This document shows positions 27,197-35,894 of a DNA stretch of 64,000 bases, in pieces. Below the pieces are notes generated by a model. It saw nothing but the letters and a program-made list of their open reading frames with translations. It was not told where the DNA came from and searched no databases. Numbering within the stretch: position 1 is the first letter of the stretch; the number at the start of each line of letters is the position of its first letter. The translations under genes and the position numbers were made by a program. Origin of the DNA: an uncultured Pelagibacteraceae bacterium (GTDB lineage: Bacteria; Pseudomonadota; Alphaproteobacteria; Pelagibacterales; Pelagibacteraceae); the NCBI GenBank assembly GCA_902558815.1, contig CACEFF010000005.1, positions 20,671-84,670 on the forward strand, written 5' to 3'.

Positions 27197-27940
27197 ATGA
27201 AACTGACTAAAATAGAACCAAAATTTATTAATAAACATAATCCAAGAGTAGGTCTAATAACCTTGGCTAGTGATTTTAGAATCGAAAAAGATTTCAATAA
27301 TGTAATTTACGGAAAAGAGATAGATTTATATTGTAATAGAATCCAATGTTACAATCCTTTAACAAACGAAATGTTAAAAAAGATGGCTGATGATATTCCT
27401 AAAGTTACAAAAGATATTTTACCTGACCAAAAACTTGATTGTGTAGCATATGGTTGTACATCAGGGACAATTGCTGCGGGTTATTCATCTATCTTTGAAA
27501 AAGTTAATTTAGTTAAGCCTAACACTAAAGTCACAACACCAATAACATCAGCGATAAATGCGTTTAAAGTTCTTAAGATAAAAAAAATATCAATCTTTAC
27601 TCCTTATACAGACGAAATAAACCAATCAGTAATTAATTATTTCAAAAAAGAAAATATAGAAATTTCTGAATTAACTTATTTTGATATAGCCTCTGATTTA
27701 GAAATAGGAAAAGTTAATCAAGAATATTTATTTGATATCCTTAGTAAAATAGATTTATCAAAAAGTGATGCATTGTTTGTGTCTTGTACTGCTTTACCCG
27801 TATTATCAATTATAAAGGATTTGGAAAAAAAAATGGGAAAAGTTATTTTATCAAGTAATCAAACGTTGATTTGGGATACACTTAAACAGATTAATTTTAA
27901 TAATGAAGTATCAGGTTATGGTGAATTATTTAATAATTAG
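27197..27940 (+). CDS. Asp/Glu racemase-superfamily protein, maleate isomerase/EutA-like
   Basis: A 247-residue protein with the two-lobed Asp/Glu racemase fold. The paired cysteine sites are AYGCTSGTIAAGYSSIFEKV (first Cys) and DALFVSCTALPVLSII (second Cys). Both catalytic positions are kept, as in maleate isomerases, arylmalonate decarboxylases and EutA of ectoine utilisation. Four bases downstream is an M24 protein like EutD/DoeA, which favours the EutA reading. It could also isomerise a maleamate-type product of the divergent ring-cleavage cluster. Substrate unknown. Confidence 0.8.
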   Translation: MKLTKIEPKFINKHNPRVGLITLASDFRIEKDFNNVIYGKEIDLYCNRIQCYNPLTNEMLKKMADDIPKVTKDILPDQKLDCVAYGCTSGTIAAGYSSIFEKVNLVKPNTKVTTPITSAINAFKVLKIKKISIFTPYTDEINQSVINYFKKENIEISELTYFDIASDLEIGKVNQEYLFDILSKIDLSKSDALFVSCTALPVLSIIKDLEKKMGKVILSSNQTLIWDTLKQINFNNEVSGYGELFNN

Positions 27941-27943
27941 ATT

Positions 27944-29113
27944 ATGAATTTTACTAACGAGGAATATAAATTAAGATTAAAAAAAGTTCAAGTTTCAATG
28001 CAAGAAAAAGGTATTGAGCTTTTAATCTCACAAGATCCATCTAACATGAATTACTTGACAGGTTATGATGCTTGGTCATTTTATTACGCTCAATGTGTAA
28101 TAGTACATGTTAATGCAGATGAGCCAATTTGTTTTGTTAGAAATCAAGATGCAGGAGGTGCATATATTAAAACTTACTTAAAAAATGAAAATATAATTAA
28201 GTATCATGAGAAATATATTCATACTTGGCCATTACACCCATATGATGCACTTGTAGATCTTATTAAGGACAGAAAGTGGGACAAACTTTCAGTCGGATTG
28301 GAAATGGATAGTCATTATTTCACAGCTTATTGTTATGAGAAAATTAAACAAGGTTTACCAAATGCAAAAATTCTAGATTGTGAACGATTAGTCAATTGGG
28401 TAAGGGTTATAAAATCTGATGCAGAAATAAAGTTTATGAAAGCTGCAGCTGAAATTTCTCAATTAGGAATGAAAAAAGCTTTTGAAGTTATTAGTCCTGG
28501 GATAAGACAATGCGATGCAGTTTCAGAAATTTATACTACATTAATAAAAGGAACTCCTGATTTTGGGGGAGACTATTCATCAATAGTTCCAATGATACCA
28601 ACTGGAATAGGCACATCTGCTTCACACTTGACCTGGTCAGAAGATAAATTTGTTGAGGGAGAAGCTACAATTATTGAATTATCAGGGGTTAATAAAAAGT
28701 ATCATTGTCCAATGGCTCGAACAGTTTTACTAGGAAAACCAGATCAAAAAAAGATAGATACAATGAAAAAAACAAATGAAGCACTTCAAGCTGGAATAGA
28801 TTTAGTAAAAGTGGGAAATACAGCAGATGATGTGGCACAAGCATTTTGGAAAATATTAGATAAATATGGAATAGAAAAAACTTCAAGAACAGGATATTCA
28901 ATTGGCATTGGTTACCCACCTGATTGGGGAGAACATACTTTAAATATATCAAAGGGCGATATGACAGTATTGCAACCTAATTTTACCTTTCATATGATAG
29001 CTGTTATGCAATTTGGAAAATGGGGTGTAGAAGCTTCAGAAGCTATAAGAGTTACAGATAAAGGATCTGAATTATTTTGTAATTTTTCTAAGGATCTTCA
29101 TATTAAAAGCTAG
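27944..29113 (+). CDS. M24-family hydrolase, ectoine hydrolase (DoeA/EutD)-like
   Basis: A 389-residue pita-bread fold protein. The N-terminal creatinase domain (1-150) has SNMNYLTGYDAWSFYYAQ, a start often seen in DoeA/EutD. The catalytic domain follows with ASHLTWSEDKFVEGEATIIE, KYHCPMARTVLLG and a C-terminal VEASEAIRVTDKG. Canonical metal Asp/His ligands appear partly replaced, as expected for creatinase-like hydrolases rather than aminopeptidases. It probably opens a cyclic amidine or amide. The adjacent EutA-like gene supports ectoine-type chemistry, but eutB, eutC and eutE homologues are not beside it. Confidence 0.82.
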   Translation: MNFTNEEYKLRLKKVQVSMQEKGIELLISQDPSNMNYLTGYDAWSFYYAQCVIVHVNADEPICFVRNQDAGGAYIKTYLKNENIIKYHEKYIHTWPLHPYDALVDLIKDRKWDKLSVGLEMDSHYFTAYCYEKIKQGLPNAKILDCERLVNWVRVIKSDAEIKFMKAAAEISQLGMKKAFEVISPGIRQCDAVSEIYTTLIKGTPDFGGDYSSIVPMIPTGIGTSASHLTWSEDKFVEGEATIIELSGVNKKYHCPMARTVLLGKPDQKKIDTMKKTNEALQAGIDLVKVGNTADDVAQAFWKILDKYGIEKTSRTGYSIGIGYPPDWGEHTLNISKGDMTVLQPNFTFHMIAVMQFGKWGVEASEAIRVTDKGSELFCNFSKDLHIKS

Positions 29114-29169
29114 TTATTAGGGGTTGATATTTACACCTACAAATGTTTTAAATTCATTAATTTAATTCA

Positions 29170-30249
29170 ATGAATAAAGAATTCGTCAAATTTGATAAAG
29201 TTGATAAAAGTTACGACGGTAAGGTATTAGTCGTAAAAGATCTTCAATTAGATATTGAAGAAGGTGAGTTTGTTACAATGTTAGGACCCTCAGGTTCTGG
29301 TAAAACTACCTGTCTAATGATGTTAGCAGGATTTGAAACACCAACGCATGGTGAAATTTACTTAGATGGAAAAGCAATCTCTAGTATTCCACCTCATAAA
29401 AGAGGAATTGGAATGGTATTCCAAAATTATGCTTTGTTTCCACACATGACAGTTTATGAAAATTTAGCTTTTCCATTAAGAGTTAGAAAAATTCCAAAAG
29501 ATGAAGCAGATAAAAAAATTGATAAAGCATTATCAATGGTATCACTACAAGGTTTTGCTGAAAGAATGCCAGGTCAACTATCTGGGGGACAACAACAAAG
29601 GGTAGCAGTTGCAAGATCCTTGGTATTTGATCCACAATTAGTTTTAATGGATGAACCATTAGGAGCTTTAGATAAAAATTTGAGAGAGAGCATGCAATAT
29701 GAAATTAAACATATTCATGAAAGTATTGGTGTTACAGTTGTTTATGTTACCCATGACCAAAGTGAAGCTCTAACTATGTCAAATCGTATTGCAGTATTTA
29801 ATGATGGAAAAGTTCAGCAGCTTTCAAGCCCGGATGAGCTTTATGAAAAGCCAGTTAATTCGTTTGTGGCAGAATTTATTGGAGAGAATAATACTTTTGC
29901 TGGTGAGATTTCAGATATTTCAGGAGGAAAATGTAAAGTAAAGGTAGCTAATACAGAAATATTAGCAAACCCTATCTCTGTAAAAGGAAAAGGTGAAAAA
30001 ACAAAAATTTCTTTAAGACCTGAAAGAGCATTGATTAATCCAAGTGATAAAATGGACAACATTCATTCAGGCAAGATTAAAGAGATAATATATCATGGGG
30101 ATCATACAAGAGTTCGTATTAATGTGTTGGGTAATGATCAATTTATTCTGAAAGTTCCAAATAGTTCAGCCAATATGGATATCAAACTTGGTAAAGATAT
30201 CAAAATTGGTTGGAACAGTGATGATGCAAGAGCATTAGACCCAAAATAG
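29170..30249 (+). CDS. potA: ABC importer ATPase, polyamine (Pot) type
   Basis: A 359-residue ATPase of the CUT/POT group. Walker A is MLGPSGSGKTTCLMMLAG, the Q-loop VFQNYALFPHMT, the signature LSGGQQQRVAVARSL, Walker B LVLMDEPLGALD, and the H-loop VYVTHDQSEAL. A C-terminal TOBE domain (about 270-355) is present. It heads the transporter set ATPase, binding protein, permease, permease. The preceding M24 gene ends 56 bp upstream, so the transporter may be cotranscribed with the catabolic genes. Confidence 0.93.
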   Translation: MNKEFVKFDKVDKSYDGKVLVVKDLQLDIEEGEFVTMLGPSGSGKTTCLMMLAGFETPTHGEIYLDGKAISSIPPHKRGIGMVFQNYALFPHMTVYENLAFPLRVRKIPKDEADKKIDKALSMVSLQGFAERMPGQLSGGQQQRVAVARSLVFDPQLVLMDEPLGALDKNLRESMQYEIKHIHESIGVTVVYVTHDQSEALTMSNRIAVFNDGKVQQLSSPDELYEKPVNSFVAEFIGENNTFAGEISDISGGKCKVKVANTEILANPISVKGKGEKTKISLRPERALINPSDKMDNIHSGKIKEIIYHGDHTRVRINVLGNDQFILKVPNSSANMDIKLGKDIKIGWNSDDARALDPK

Positions 30250-30288
30250 ACAACCTTAAATGTTCATATAATATAGCCAAATGGGCTG

Positions 30289-30317
30289 TTGACTCTCTTA
30301 GTCGATCTTGTTGTAAT
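30289..30317 (+). promoter_or_regulatory. Promoter before the binding-protein gene
   Basis: TTGACT (30289-30294), a 17-bp spacer and TGTAAT (30312-30317) match sigma70 consensus well. The start site would fall near 30325, leaving a leader of about 27 nt that holds the GGAGG ribosome site (30343-30347). A private promoter suits the need for excess binding protein over membrane subunits. Confidence 0.65.
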
Positions 30318-30351
30318 AACTTTTTTAAAAAAACGTTTAAACGGAGGAAAA

Positions 30352-31473
30352 ATGAAAACAATTAGTAAATTATTACTAGCCATTTCTTTTGCTATCTCTG
30401 TAACTACTTCAGCATTTGCAGTAACTGCAGTGTCTTGGGGTGGAGCCTACACAGAGTCTCAAAAGTTAGGGTATGGTGATCCTACTGGTAAAGCCCTTGG
30501 TATAACTATCAACTGGGTTGATTATTCAGGTGGATTATCTGAGATCAAAGCACAAAAAGAAGCTGGCAAAATTACGTGGGATATTATTGACGTGTTTGCT
30601 ATGGATACTATCAATGGATGTGACGAAGGATTATTTGTTGAATTCGATTTTGACAAAGATTTCCCACCTGCACCAGATGGAACTCCTGCAAGTAAAGACT
30701 TCTTTACTGCAATGCCAAGTAAATGTGCTGTAGGGAATATTTTATATTCTTGGAACTACGCTTATAACAAAGATAATGTTAAAGGCACTCCAAAGACTAT
30801 CAAAGATTTCTTTAACACTAAAAAATTCCCTGGAAAAAGAGCTATCTACAAAGGCGCTTTAACTAATTTAGAGATCGCTTTAGCTGCAGATGGTATTAAA
30901 CCAGGAAAAGGTGGAGCAAAAATCTATAAAGCTTTAAACACTGATAAAGGTGTCGACAGAGCTATGAACAAGATCAAAGAATTATGTACAGATCCACAAG
31001 GTGGATGTGTATTTTGGTCTGCAGGTGCTCAACCACCAGAACTATTAATGAGTGGTGAAGTTGTTATGGCAACTGGTTGGAATGGAAGATTCTTTAACGC
31101 TATCGTTGGAGAAGGTGCACCACTAGTTCAAGTATGGGATGGACAAGGTCTTGACTACGAGTACTTCGTACAAGTTAAGGGTGGACCAAACGATGCTAAT
31201 GGTATGGCTAAAAAAGCTTTAGCTATGATGACTAGCACAGAAATGTTAGCAGGAAGTGCAAAATATATTGCATACGCTCCTTGGAGAAAATCTTCTATAG
31301 CTATTATGGAAGCAGGAGAGCCATGGTATAAAGATGGTAAGACTAATATGGTACCACAAATGCCAACTGCACCAGCTAACACTAAAAACTACTTCTTAGT
31401 AGATCCACTTTACTGGGCTGACAATGGTACAGAGCTTGGTGAAAAATGGGAAGCTATGAAAGCTGGTCTATAA
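30352..31473 (+). CDS. potD: Periplasmic substrate-binding protein, PotD-like
   Basis: A 373-residue binding protein with signal peptide (MKTISKLLLAISFAISVTTS, then AFA before AVTAVSW). The body resembles spermidine/putrescine binders (SGGLSEIKAQKEAGKITWDI; NILYSWNYAYNKDNV; GEVVMATGWNGRFFNA). Start chosen at ATG 30352 because GGAGG lies 4 nt upstream; the longer frame from 30289 begins inside the promoter. Codon choice is more GC-rich and regular than in neighbours, a sign of high expression. The ligand may be a polyamine or another cationic or zwitterionic compound. Confidence 0.92.
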   Translation: MKTISKLLLAISFAISVTTSAFAVTAVSWGGAYTESQKLGYGDPTGKALGITINWVDYSGGLSEIKAQKEAGKITWDIIDVFAMDTINGCDEGLFVEFDFDKDFPPAPDGTPASKDFFTAMPSKCAVGNILYSWNYAYNKDNVKGTPKTIKDFFNTKKFPGKRAIYKGALTNLEIALAADGIKPGKGGAKIYKALNTDKGVDRAMNKIKELCTDPQGGCVFWSAGAQPPELLMSGEVVMATGWNGRFFNAIVGEGAPLVQVWDGQGLDYEYFVQVKGGPNDANGMAKKALAMMTSTEMLAGSAKYIAYAPWRKSSIAIMEAGEPWYKDGKTNMVPQMPTAPANTKNYFLVDPLYWADNGTELGEKWEAMKAGL

Positions 31474-31510
31474 TTTAAGTTTTATTAAACTTAATTATAT
31501 ATTATAATTC

Positions 31511-31541
31511 AAGGGCGGTTATTTGATAACCGCCCTTTTTT
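31511..31541 (+). terminator. Terminator between potD and potB
   Basis: A perfect 12-bp stem (AAGGGCGGTTAT with ATAACCGCCCTT), 3-nt loop and a T-run. It sits only 4 bp before the potB ATG. It should cut most transcripts after potD and let a minority read through to the permeases, raising the binding-protein to permease ratio. Confidence 0.9.
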
Positions 31542-31545
31542 ATTT

Positions 31546-32799
31546 ATGAGCTCAGAAACAAAACAAATTTTAACAACAGATGGAATTCCTTTAGAGGTAA
31601 GCCTTAAGAAAGCTGAAAGAAGAAATAAGATTAAAGCTTTCTTACTCGTTGTGCCTTTACTATTCTTTATAATTATCACTTATGTTTTTCCTATTGGAGA
31701 CATGCTTATGAGAAGTGTGGATGATAAGATGGTTACTGAAATGCTTCCCAAAACTTTTAAAGCGATGGAAAAGTGGGATGGAAAAGAATTACCAGAGGAA
31801 GAAGTTTTTGCAGCTTTTCATTCCGATTTTATAAAGTTAGTAGAAGAAAAACGTGAGGGAAAATTATCTACACAACTGAATTATACAAAAAATGGATTTA
31901 AAAGTATTATTAAAAAATTAAGAAGAAAATCCAAATCTTTTGAAGAAGGAAACTACAAAGAACAAATAATGGCCGTTCACAAAAGATGGGCCAATGTTGA
32001 ATATTGGCAGGCGATTAAAAGAAGGGCTCCAGCATATACTGGTCAAAAATATCTTAAGGGTATAGATATGTTTAAAAATGAAAATGGAGAAATAGTGAGC
32101 GTTCCTGAAGATAGACGGATCCATAGAGTTCTATGGTTAAGAACTTTAGAAATTGCATTTTTCGTTACAGTATTTTGTTTTTTAATGGCTTATCCAATTG
32201 CTCATTTGTTAGCCACTTTACCTATGAAGTATAGTAACCTACTGATGATCTGTGTGCTTCTTCCATTTTGGACATCATTACTTGTAAGAACTGCTAGTTG
32301 GATGATTTTGTTACAACAACAGGGTTTGGTTAATGATTTCTTTGTTGGGATAGGATTAGTAGCCGATGATAATAGGCCTGAAATGATGTTTAATAAAACA
32401 GGTAGCTATGTTGCGATGACACAGATTTTGTTACCTTTTATGGTTTTGCCACTTTATAGTGTGATGAAAACTATTTCCCCGAGCTTGATGAGAGCTGGAA
32501 AGTCATTAGGCGGAACGCCTTTTGTAGCCTTTTGGAAAGTTTATTTTCCATTAACTATTCCAGGTATTGGAGCAGGTTGTTTATTAGTTTTCATATTAGC
32601 CATAGGTTATTATATAACCCCTGCTTTAGTTGGAGGAGCTTCTGGTACTCTAATCAGTAATCAAATTGCATTTCATATGAAAAGTACGCTTGATTGGAGC
32701 TTTGCGTCGGCAATGGGCTTAATGTTATTGACCGGAGTTTTAGCAATTTACTGGGTGTATAATAAATTAGTTGGAATAGATAATATTAAATTAGGATAA
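31546..32799 (+). CDS. potB: ABC importer permease with large periplasmic insert
   Basis: A 417-residue permease, about 130 residues longer than E. coli PotB (about 285). After the first helix (FLLVVPLLFFIIITYVFPIG) comes a hydrophilic, charged insert of roughly 120 residues (about 60-185) rich in Lys and Glu, before the regular five-helix permease core. The EAA-type coupling loop is MRAGKSLGGTPFVAFWKVYF. The insert faces the periplasm by topology. Such long-loop permeases occur in some alphaproteobacterial Pot-like systems; the role of the loop is unclear. Confidence 0.9.
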   Translation: MSSETKQILTTDGIPLEVSLKKAERRNKIKAFLLVVPLLFFIIITYVFPIGDMLMRSVDDKMVTEMLPKTFKAMEKWDGKELPEEEVFAAFHSDFIKLVEEKREGKLSTQLNYTKNGFKSIIKKLRRKSKSFEEGNYKEQIMAVHKRWANVEYWQAIKRRAPAYTGQKYLKGIDMFKNENGEIVSVPEDRRIHRVLWLRTLEIAFFVTVFCFLMAYPIAHLLATLPMKYSNLLMICVLLPFWTSLLVRTASWMILLQQQGLVNDFFVGIGLVADDNRPEMMFNKTGSYVAMTQILLPFMVLPLYSVMKTISPSLMRAGKSLGGTPFVAFWKVYFPLTIPGIGAGCLLVFILAIGYYITPALVGGASGTLISNQIAFHMKSTLDWSFASAMGLMLLTGVLAIYWVYNKLVGIDNIKLG

Positions 32800-32803
32800 A
32801 AGA

Positions 32804-33658
32804 ATGGCCTTACCAAAATATACAGAACCACATTATAGAATTTGGCATTATGTTTATTTGACTATTTGTGCAGCAGTTTTCTTTTTTCTGATTGCTCCAC
32901 TATTTGTAATTTTTCCATTATCTTTTAATGCTGAAGAATTTTTAGTTTTTTCTGATGGAATGAAAAGTTTAGACCCTGATGCCTTTTCATTAAGATGGTA
33001 TAAAGATATGATTTATGGAACTAAAAATCCTTGGGGTTTAGCAACAAAAAACAGTTTTATCATTGCAATTTTTGCAACAATTGGTTCAGTTATTTTGGGA
33101 ACTGTTGCTGCTTTAGGCTTAAGCAGTAGACACATGCCATACAAAGGTTTAATCATGGCAGTCTTAATATCTCCTATGATTGTTCCATTAATTATTTCAG
33201 GTGTAGCAATTTTCTTTTTTATGGCTAAGGCAGGTCTAGCCGCAACCCATTTAGGTATAATCCTTGCACATATTATATTAGGTACACCATTTGTAGTAAT
33301 AACTGTCACTGCTACTTTGTCAGGATTTGATCATAGTGTGACAAGAGCTGCTGCAAGTCTTGGTAGTAATCCGGTTAACACATTTATGAAAATTACTTTA
33401 CCGTTAATTTTACCAGGTGTTATCTCTGGGGGACTATTTGCATTTGTAACATCATTTGATGAAGTTGTAGTAGTCTTATTCCTGGCTGGGTTAGAAAATA
33501 CAACAATACCAATTCAAATGTGGACAGGTCTAAGAGAACAATTAAGTCCAACTATTCTTGCAGTTGCAACTTGTCTAATTATTTTATCAACATTAATACT
33601 AGTTACAGCTGAACTCCTAAGAAGAAGATCTGAGAGACTCAGAGGTATAAATAGATAG
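32804..33658 (+). CDS. potC: ABC importer permease, PotC-like
   Basis: A 284-residue six-helix permease with coupling loop TRAAASLGSNPVNTFMKITL and a conserved SFDEVVVVLFLAG near the C-terminus, typical of PotC/CUT permeases. It lies 4 bp after potB and pairs with it as heterodimer. The next gene, 13 bp downstream, encodes a FadN-like enzyme, possibly on the same transcript. Confidence 0.92.
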   Translation: MALPKYTEPHYRIWHYVYLTICAAVFFFLIAPLFVIFPLSFNAEEFLVFSDGMKSLDPDAFSLRWYKDMIYGTKNPWGLATKNSFIIAIFATIGSVILGTVAALGLSSRHMPYKGLIMAVLISPMIVPLIISGVAIFFFMAKAGLAATHLGIILAHIILGTPFVVITVTATLSGFDHSVTRAAASLGSNPVNTFMKITLPLILPGVISGGLFAFVTSFDEVVVVLFLAGLENTTIPIQMWTGLREQLSPTILAVATCLIILSTLILVTAELLRRRSERLRGINR

Positions 33659-33671
33659 TAAAGATCATTAC

Positions 33672-35894
33672 ATGAAGATTAAGAACGTAGTAGTGATTGG
33701 TTCAGGAACAATGGGAAGTGGGATAGCTGCCCATTTGTGTAATGCAAATGTGCCAGTTACTTTACTAGATCTAAAAACAGAAATTAGTGAAAAAGCTAGA
33801 GAAAGAATTCATAAGTCTAGACCTCCATTACTGATTGATAAATCAAAAATTAATAACATTAAAGTCGGAAATATAAATGATAATTTTGATGTAGTTAAAG
33901 ATGCTGATTGGGTAGTTGAAGCTGTTGTTGAAAGAATTGATATTAAACATCAAATTTATGAAAAAATATTTAAAGCAAGAAAAGATGGGGCAATTGTCTC
34001 TTCAAATACATCATCTATTCCAATTAAAGTTTTATCTGAACATTTAACGGATGTAGAAAAAAAAGATTTCTGTATTACACATTTTTTTAACCCTGTCAGA
34101 TATATGGGGCTTTTAGAAATTGTTAAAAATGAAAATAATGATCTTAATAAAATCAATCAATTAAAAGAATTTTGTGAAGTTGAATTGGGCAAAGGAGCAA
34201 TAGTTTGTAATGATACGCCAGGTTTTCTAGGAAATAGAGTTGGTGTCTACGCAATGCAAATAGCGATGACAGAAGCTTTTAAAATGAAACTTTCTGTAGA
34301 AGAAGCTGATGCAATATTTGGAAGACCGATGGGTATTCCTAAAACAGGTGTATTTGGATTATATGACTTAATTGGCATTGATTTAATGGCTGATGTGCTC
34401 AAAAGCTTTATTAAAGAATTGCCCAAAACAGATGAGTTTCATGAGGTTGCAAAAGAAATTCCATTAGTAAAAAAATTAATTGAGACAGGCTATACAGGAA
34501 GGAAAGGTAAAGGTGGATTTTATCGAATGAACAAAACCGGAGCTACAAAAATTATGGAGGCTATCAACCTCGAGTCTGGAGAATACTCACCAAGCAAAAA
34601 GATTGATGTTAAGTCAGATAAGGTAGATTTAAAGGCATTAATTAATAGAAAAGATAAGTATGGTGAATATGCTTGGTCAGTTTTATCAAAAATAATTAAA
34701 TATACTTCCTCATTAGTTCCGGGAATTACTAAAGAATTTAACGATATAGACGAAGCAATGAGACTAGGTTTTAACTGGGCCAAAGGTCCCTTCGAGATGC
34801 TTGAAGAGATAGGTGTTAAAAATTTTTTTGATAAAGTTGATGATTTTGCTGGAAATAGTTTTTTAGAAAATTTATCAAAAAATAAAAATGAAGATTTTTA
34901 TGGTGAGAGACAAAAATATACAAATATAGAAACTTTAGGGAAAGTTAAAAAAATAGCATCAAGTTTAGATGGAAATGACTCTGCAAAAATTTACAGATTT
35001 AATGATTATAATATTGTCGAATTTACCACTAAAGCTAATGCTTTAGATTATGACTCAATGGATGCTTTAAAAAAGGCAACTGACAAACCTTTAATAATAA
35101 TTAATGAAAGTATGCAGTTTTCTGCAGGAGTAAACTTAACTTATACGATGCAGTTTGCAGACAAAAAAGATTTTAAATCAATTGAAAAATTTATTAAATA
35201 TTTTCAAGAAACATGTAAGCACTTAAAATATTCAAAATATCCAGTTGTTTCAGCTCCATCAGGGTTAACTTTAGGTGGCGGATTTGAGGTAATGGTCCAA
35301 AGTAACTTTGTTGCATCTCACACAAATATTGTTGTTGGATTAGTTGAAACTATTGTTGGCTTAATTCCAGCAGGAGGTGGGTGCAAAGAAATGTTAGCAA
35401 GATGGCTTGATACTGATGAAGCAAAAAAAGATCCCAATTATGCGCCTCTAAAAGTTTTTGATATTATTGGATATGGAAAGACAGCTACATCACCAGTTGA
35501 AGCAGAACCAATGAAATATTTAAGAGCAAGTGACAAAAGGATTATGAATAGAAATAGTTTACTAGAAGTTTCTAAAAAGATTCTTTTAGATAATAAAGAT
35601 TTTAAAGCTCCGAATGAACTTAAATTTAAACTTCCAGGAAAAGTTGTAAGAGAAGAGATGGATAAAATATTAGTTAAACTTTACAATAACAAAGTTATTT
35701 TAGATCATGGAGTAGATGTTGCAAAAGAACTGGCTTATGTTTTAAGTGGAGGTGATACTACTATCGATAAAACTTTAACAGAAGATGATTTATTTAAATT
35801 AGAATTAGATGCTTTTATGAGACTAATTGAGACTCAAAAAACTCAAGAGAGAATTAAGCATACCTTAGCAACTGGTAAGCCACTAGTAAATTAA
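33672..35894 (+). CDS. Bifunctional 3-hydroxyacyl-CoA dehydrogenase/enoyl-CoA hydratase, FadN-like
   Basis: A 740-residue enzyme with the dehydrogenase first: NAD motif VVIGSGTMGSGIAAHL, IVSSNTSSIPI, THFFNPVRYM, and NDTPGFLGNRVG. The crotonase domain follows (about 450-740, GGGFEVMVQSNFVAS and GLIPAGGGCKEML). This order is that of FadN, reversed from FadB/FadJ. No thiolase or acyl-CoA dehydrogenase gene lies alongside, so its place after the importer suggests beta-oxidation of a specific CoA intermediate rather than bulk fatty acids. Catalytic residues look intact. Confidence 0.9.
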   Translation: MKIKNVVVIGSGTMGSGIAAHLCNANVPVTLLDLKTEISEKARERIHKSRPPLLIDKSKINNIKVGNINDNFDVVKDADWVVEAVVERIDIKHQIYEKIFKARKDGAIVSSNTSSIPIKVLSEHLTDVEKKDFCITHFFNPVRYMGLLEIVKNENNDLNKINQLKEFCEVELGKGAIVCNDTPGFLGNRVGVYAMQIAMTEAFKMKLSVEEADAIFGRPMGIPKTGVFGLYDLIGIDLMADVLKSFIKELPKTDEFHEVAKEIPLVKKLIETGYTGRKGKGGFYRMNKTGATKIMEAINLESGEYSPSKKIDVKSDKVDLKALINRKDKYGEYAWSVLSKIIKYTSSLVPGITKEFNDIDEAMRLGFNWAKGPFEMLEEIGVKNFFDKVDDFAGNSFLENLSKNKNEDFYGERQKYTNIETLGKVKKIASSLDGNDSAKIYRFNDYNIVEFTTKANALDYDSMDALKKATDKPLIIINESMQFSAGVNLTYTMQFADKKDFKSIEKFIKYFQETCKHLKYSKYPVVSAPSGLTLGGGFEVMVQSNFVASHTNIVVGLVETIVGLIPAGGGCKEMLARWLDTDEAKKDPNYAPLKVFDIIGYGKTATSPVEAEPMKYLRASDKRIMNRNSLLEVSKKILLDNKDFKAPNELKFKLPGKVVREEMDKILVKLYNNKVILDHGVDVAKELAYVLSGGDTTIDKTLTEDDLFKLELDAFMRLIETQKTQERIKHTLATGKPLVN

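Noticed and set aside
30289..30351. Longer start for the PotD-like protein
   Set aside because: It would put a non-signal leader before a perfect signal peptide and starts inside a strong promoter; ATG 30352 has GGAGG at correct spacing.
30250..30351. Riboswitch in the leader of potD
   Set aside because: Only a 4-bp hairpin is visible before the promoter, and the predicted leader of about 27 nt is too short for an aptamer.
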